A stretch of 64,000 nt of DNA from Lentimicrobium sp. GTDB taxonomy: Bacteria; Bacteroidota; Bacteroidia; Bacteroidales; Lentimicrobiaceae. The notes beneath the pieces are model-generated. The model was not told where the DNA came from and did not search any database. It saw only the letters and a list, made by a program, of their open reading frames with translations. Each line of letters opens with the position of its first letter. Position 1 is the first letter of the stretch. The translations under genes were made by a program, and so were the position numbers. Where the stretch lies: NCBI GenBank assembly GCA_019429275.1, contig JAHYJC010000014.1, forward strand, positions 31,209 to 95,208, read 5' to 3'. Below are positions 60,243-64,000 of this stretch, one piece after another.

Positions 60243-60758
60243 ATGAAAGAAAAAGTAGTTTCGGTCTTTTCGAGCCTCGGTGCATTGATATCCGGTTGTT
60301 TTGGCTCATGCGGGGTTGCCTGTTTTGCTACAGGGTGTTGCGGTGGTACAGCTTTGCTGGGATTTATTGGTTTGTCGGGGTCAACACTTAAGATTTTTGA
60401 GAAATTAACACCGATATTTCTTGTTATTACGGTACTTGCCCTTGCATACGGATTTTACAAAGCATACTCGCCAAAAAAAGCAGAGTGCTGCTCTCCCCCT
60501 AAAACAGAAGACAAGGATAATTCTTCATGCTGCGAAAAAGAAAAACCGGTTTCTTTTTTTCAGTCAAAGGCTTTTCTATGGGTGGTAACAGTACTTTGTG
60601 TTATTATGTGGACTTATCCATTGATTTTCAAACAACAATCCAACACAGTAAATGATTCACCTTGCTGCCCGGCTTCTGCAGATTCATTAAAAAGCAGTTG
60701 TTGTCCGCCTTTAAATGACACAGCTTTCAAAATAAAAAACAACGTACCTTCGGAATAA
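60243..60758 (+). CDS. Cys-rich MerT-like membrane protein
   Basis: TM segments with CFATGCCGGTALLGFIGLSG, YKAYSPKKAECC, and four further Cys pairs/clusters; MerT-like topology. Confidence 0.7.
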   Translation: MKEKVVSVFSSLGALISGCFGSCGVACFATGCCGGTALLGFIGLSGSTLKIFEKLTPIFLVITVLALAYGFYKAYSPKKAECCSPPKTEDKDNSSCCEKEKPVSFFQSKAFLWVVTVLCVIMWTYPLIFKQQSNTVNDSPCCPASADSLKSSCCPPLNDTAFKIKNNVPSE

Positions 60759-60801
60759 ATCCTATGCTTTCTTTCATTAAAAAAATCAAAATATAAATAA
60801 G

Positions 60802-61641
60802 ATGTCAAAATCTGATAACGAGCTAAAAAACATTGTAAAAGACAAATACAGTAAAATTTCGCAACAAAAAGACGAAACCTCATGTTGCGGTTCAACCGGT
60901 TGCTGTGGTGAAGTTGACTACACTATGTTCAGCGAAAGCTACACACATTTACAGGGCTATAACCCCGATGCTGATCTTGGGTTGGGATGCGGTATTCCCA
61001 CAGAGTTTGCACATATCAGGAAAGGTGATACAGTAATAGACCTCGGCTCAGGTGCCGGAAACGATTGTTTTGTAGCCCGCTCTCTGGTTGGAGAAAACGG
61101 AAAAGTAATCGGCATTGACTTTACCGATGCTATGCTTGAAAAAGCCAGGTCAAATGCGCAGAAACTTGGATACAACAATGTGGAATTCCGCTTTGGCGAC
61201 ATCGAAAAACTACCGGTTACAGCCAACAAAGCCGATGTAATCATCAGTAATTGTGTGCTTAACCTGGTACCTGACAAGGCCAAAGCTTTCGGCGAAATTT
61301 TTCGCGTACTCAAGCCCGGAGGTAACATATCGGTATCGGATGTGGTTCTCAGGGGTAAACTGCCCGAAAATCTGAAACAAGCAGCTGAAATGTATGCCGG
61401 GTGTGTGTCGGGAGCAATTCAGATGAACGAATACCTTGAAATCATTAAGAACAGCGGACTAGAGAAAATAAAAATTCAGAAAGAAAAAGTCATTTCTATC
61501 CCCGGTGAAATTCTACTAAACTACCTCAATCAGGAAGAACTTGACAGTTTCAAGGTTTCAGGAACCGGAATCTATAGCATTACAGTTTATGCTGAGAAGC
61601 CAAAACAGGTTCAGGACTGTGGATGTAACTGTAGTTGCTGA
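60802..61641 (+). CDS. arsM: Arsenite methyltransferase
   Basis: GLGCGIPTEFAHIRKGDTVIDLGSGAGNDCFVAR; VLKPGGNISVSDVVL. Confidence 0.94.
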   Translation: MSKSDNELKNIVKDKYSKISQQKDETSCCGSTGCCGEVDYTMFSESYTHLQGYNPDADLGLGCGIPTEFAHIRKGDTVIDLGSGAGNDCFVARSLVGENGKVIGIDFTDAMLEKARSNAQKLGYNNVEFRFGDIEKLPVTANKADVIISNCVLNLVPDKAKAFGEIFRVLKPGGNISVSDVVLRGKLPENLKQAAEMYAGCVSGAIQMNEYLEIIKNSGLEKIKIQKEKVISIPGEILLNYLNQEELDSFKVSGTGIYSITVYAEKPKQVQDCGCNCSC

Positions 61642-61862
61642 TGAGCCGGTCTGCCTGAAGAAATTGAATCAATTAAAAAGGCAATCAATAAAATAATTTC
61701 AACTTCCAAAGCCCGTTGATCCCGATGTTCCCCTAAGAGGATTTTATTTCAGGATAAGCAGAATTTATAAAATAAACTTTAAGGAACTGAGGCATAACAA
61801 AAACACTTCCTTGAGCAACTAATCCCCTAATCCCCTAATCGACTAATTAACACAACAACACA

Positions 61863-62948
61863 ATGCCTTCCAAACCCAAACTCAAATTCTTAGACAGGTA
61901 CCTCACCCTGTGGATTTTTCTGGCCATGTTTATTGGTGTATTTTCAGGATATTTTTTCCCTGCTATCGCACAATTCTGGGATTCGATGAAATCGTCTCCT
62001 GAAAGCACAACAAATATCCCTATTGCCATAGGCCTGATTTTGATGATGTACCCGCCCCTGGCTAAGGTAAAATACGAAGAACTGGGTGATGTTTTCCGCA
62101 ATGTTAAGATCCTCACATTGTCGCTCATTCAAAACTGGATCATTGGCCCTGTGCTGATGTTTCTGCTTGCTGTGGCGTTGTTTAAGCTGTTCCCTGGTGA
62201 AAACAATTCCAATCTACCCTATGTTTATGGAATCATTATGATTGGCCTGGCGCGTTGCATTGCCATGGTGATTGTATGGAATGATCTGGCAAAGGGTGAT
62301 ACCCAATATGCAGCCGGACTGGTAGCCTTTAACTCAATCTTTCAGGTGCTGTTCTTCTCGGTGTATGCCTGGGTTTTTATCGCTGTTTTACCCGGCTGGT
62401 TTGGCATTCCGACCAGCGATGCGGTAGAAAGCATCACCATCGGACAAATTGCCGAAAGTGTATTTATTTACCTCGGTATCCCGTTTATCGCTGGTTTTCT
62501 CACGCGTTTCATCCTCATCAGGGTAAAGAGTAAAGATTGGTACCATAGGGTATTTATACCGAAAATTAGCCCGATAACACTCATTGCCCTTTTGTTTACC
62601 ATCGTGGTAATGTTTTCGCTTAAAGGCGAATACATTGTAAAAATTCCACTTGACGTTGTGTTGATAGCTGTTCCCCTGCTGATATACTTTGTCGTTATGT
62701 TTTTTATTTCCTTTTATATGAGCAAAAAGGTCGGGGCCAATTATGAGCAATCTGCAACGCTTTCGTTTACGGCAGCAAGCAACAATTTTGAACTTGCCAT
62801 TGCTGTGGCCATCGCTGTTTTTGGTATCAATTCAGGTGAAGCTTTTGCTGCAGTGATAGGCCCTCTTGTTGAAGTACCGGTTATGATAGGTCTGGTAAGT
62901 GTGGCATTTTGGTTTAAGAGGAAGTATTTTACAATCAATAAGACCTGA
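61863..62948 (+). CDS. acr3: ACR3-family arsenite efflux transporter
   Basis: [43 protein letters not shown]. Confidence 0.94.
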   Translation: MPSKPKLKFLDRYLTLWIFLAMFIGVFSGYFFPAIAQFWDSMKSSPESTTNIPIAIGLILMMYPPLAKVKYEELGDVFRNVKILTLSLIQNWIIGPVLMFLLAVALFKLFPGENNSNLPYVYGIIMIGLARCIAMVIVWNDLAKGDTQYAAGLVAFNSIFQVLFFSVYAWVFIAVLPGWFGIPTSDAVESITIGQIAESVFIYLGIPFIAGFLTRFILIRVKSKDWYHRVFIPKISPITLIALLFTIVVMFSLKGEYIVKIPLDVVLIAVPLLIYFVVMFFISFYMSKKVGANYEQSATLSFTAASNNFELAIAVAIAVFGINSGEAFAAVIGPLVEVPVMIGLVSVAFWFKRKYFTINKT

Positions 62949-62952
62949 TTTT

Positions 62953-63339
62953 ATGTCCTTTGTAGAAAATCTTGGATCGAAAGAGGCGTATGAGTTGCTA
63001 GTTGCAGGGGATGCTGTATTGCTGGATGTAAGAGCTTTATATCTTCAGGATTTCAAGTGTTTTGATGTACCGAGGTGTTTACAGATTCCTGCCAAAGAAC
63101 TTATCAAAAGAGCAACAGACCTGTCAAAGGATGTTTTCTATATTTGTGCAGATTCTGCTGGTATTTTCAGCAAAAATTCCGCCCAAACCTTATTAGATGC
63201 TGGTTTTATAAAAGCTGGAAATCTGGCAGGCGGATTGGTGGATTGGGAACTCGCAGGATTACCTGTACGGACTGACATTGATGAAAGGTTTACCGGATCG
63301 TGCATGTGTCAATTAAAGAAGCGGGCGAAAAAGTTATAA
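62953..63339 (+). CDS. Rhodanese-like domain protein
   Basis: LLDVRALYLQDF...VFYICADSAGIFSKNSAQTLLDAGFIKAGNLAGGLVDWELAGLPV; start trimmed to ATG at 62953. Confidence 0.82.
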   Translation: MSFVENLGSKEAYELLVAGDAVLLDVRALYLQDFKCFDVPRCLQIPAKELIKRATDLSKDVFYICADSAGIFSKNSAQTLLDAGFIKAGNLAGGLVDWELAGLPVRTDIDERFTGSCMCQLKKRAKKL

Positions 63340-63354
63340 AATCGCTTTCAGAGT

Positions 63355-63465
63355 TTATCTCTTCCTGATTTTATAATAAATCCCAACAATAATTACAAGG
63401 ACTGCAAGGATGAGCGCTATGCCCCAACCTATTCCCAATCCGAACATTTGTGAACCATCCATCAT
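63355..63465 (-). CDS. 36-aa single-TM small membrane protein
   Basis: MMDGSQMFGLGIGWGIALILAVLVIIVGIYYKIRKR read by hand; not in the supplied ORF track. Confidence 0.5.
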   Translation of the reverse strand: MMDGSQMFGLGIGWGIALILAVLVIIVGIYYKIRKR

Positions 63466-63544
63466 AATATTTCAAATTGATTTGTTTCCAATGCCTGTTT
63501 GCAATAATTAAATTGCATTATTCATTATTGTTGAATTGCAAACA

Positions 63545-63745
63545 CTATAAGGAAGTATAAAGTGCGGCAATAATCCGGTGCATTTCTTCCTGGCTTTTCC
63601 CGAGTCTGATTAGTAGTTTTTCAAATCCGGCCTTATTTTTTCCTTCGGCATATATCCTTTCCTTATCAGGTAAAGATTTGGATTGTGGATCCAATCTGTG
63701 AAACTTCAAAATCAACTTCTTCTTTATGTTAACGGCGTTTATCAT
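63545..63745 (-). CDS. Hypothetical protein
   Basis: 66 aa ORF with no competing ORF; no recognised family. Confidence 0.4.
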   Translation of the reverse strand: MINAVNIKKKLILKFHRLDPQSKSLPDKERIYAEGKNKAGFEKLLIRLGKSQEEMHRIIAALYTSL

Positions 63746-63876
63746 TGATTATCTTCTGATTGCATATGAATTGAGACTGCAAAGTTGATGAATTCAGCGC
63801 TTGAAGTTATTACACAATTCTGATTGATTTTTACACATTTCATTGGTTCAGCAAGCTATAAAAATAAGTAAAATTA

Positions 63877-64000
63877 ATCGAGTAGGAGGAAAATAAAACA
63901 GTTTTCCTCCTGTTTTATTTTCCGACCTCTCACACCACCGTACGTACCGTTCGGTATACGGCGGTTTGTTAGAAAAGTGTTAACTGGTATTCTGTTTTCC
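63877..64000 (-). mobile_element. 3' end (domains V-VI) of a group II intron, truncated by window edge
   Basis: Minus strand AACCGCCGTATACCGAACGGTACGTACGGTGGTGTGAGAGG followed by GGAAAATAAAACAG-GAGGAAAA-CTGTTTTATTTTCC hairpin and ...CTACTCGAT end. Confidence 0.75.

Overview
Chromosomal window from a Bacteroidetes (Bacteroidales-like) genome; the recurring TAnnTTTG promoter motif and T9SS genes support this. Most of it is ordinary housekeeping: rex, ribF, hydG plus two TM1266-type regulators, ppa, clpB, dnaX, a complete nqrABCDEF operon with apbE, rpsF-rpsR-rplI, wecB, radC, rpsT, tRNA-Glu, a RecD-like helicase, a TamA/BamA-like protein, porT, porV, ispF and tRNA-Val. There are two accessory regions. 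(1) 38.8-51.0 kb is a complete type I-C CRISPR-Cas locus on the minus strand (cas3-cas5c-cas8c-cas7c-[IS200-like/RAYT transposase]-cas4-cas1-cas2-leader-array). I counted 47 apparently identical 32-bp repeats and 46 spacers. (2) 58.5-63.3 kb is an arsenic-resistance cluster (arsR, arsC, Cys-rich MerT-like protein, arsM, acr3, rhodanese). The most unusual structures are in and beside the CRISPR locus. REP-like paired palindromes occur in every substantial intergenic gap of the cas operon next to a RAYT-type transposase, whose stop codon lies inside one palindrome. At the trailer end of the array, a GIY-YIG nuclease ORF is fused in frame to the last repeat and is followed directly by a 5'-truncated, tRNA-like 3' tail and a terminator. 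The arsenic region carries two copies of a likely ArsR operator, one in front of a lipoprotein with a duplicated NPPHGQPGHxCEIPVGxPL motif. The right edge holds the 3' end of a group II intron. All calls were made by eye, without database searches.
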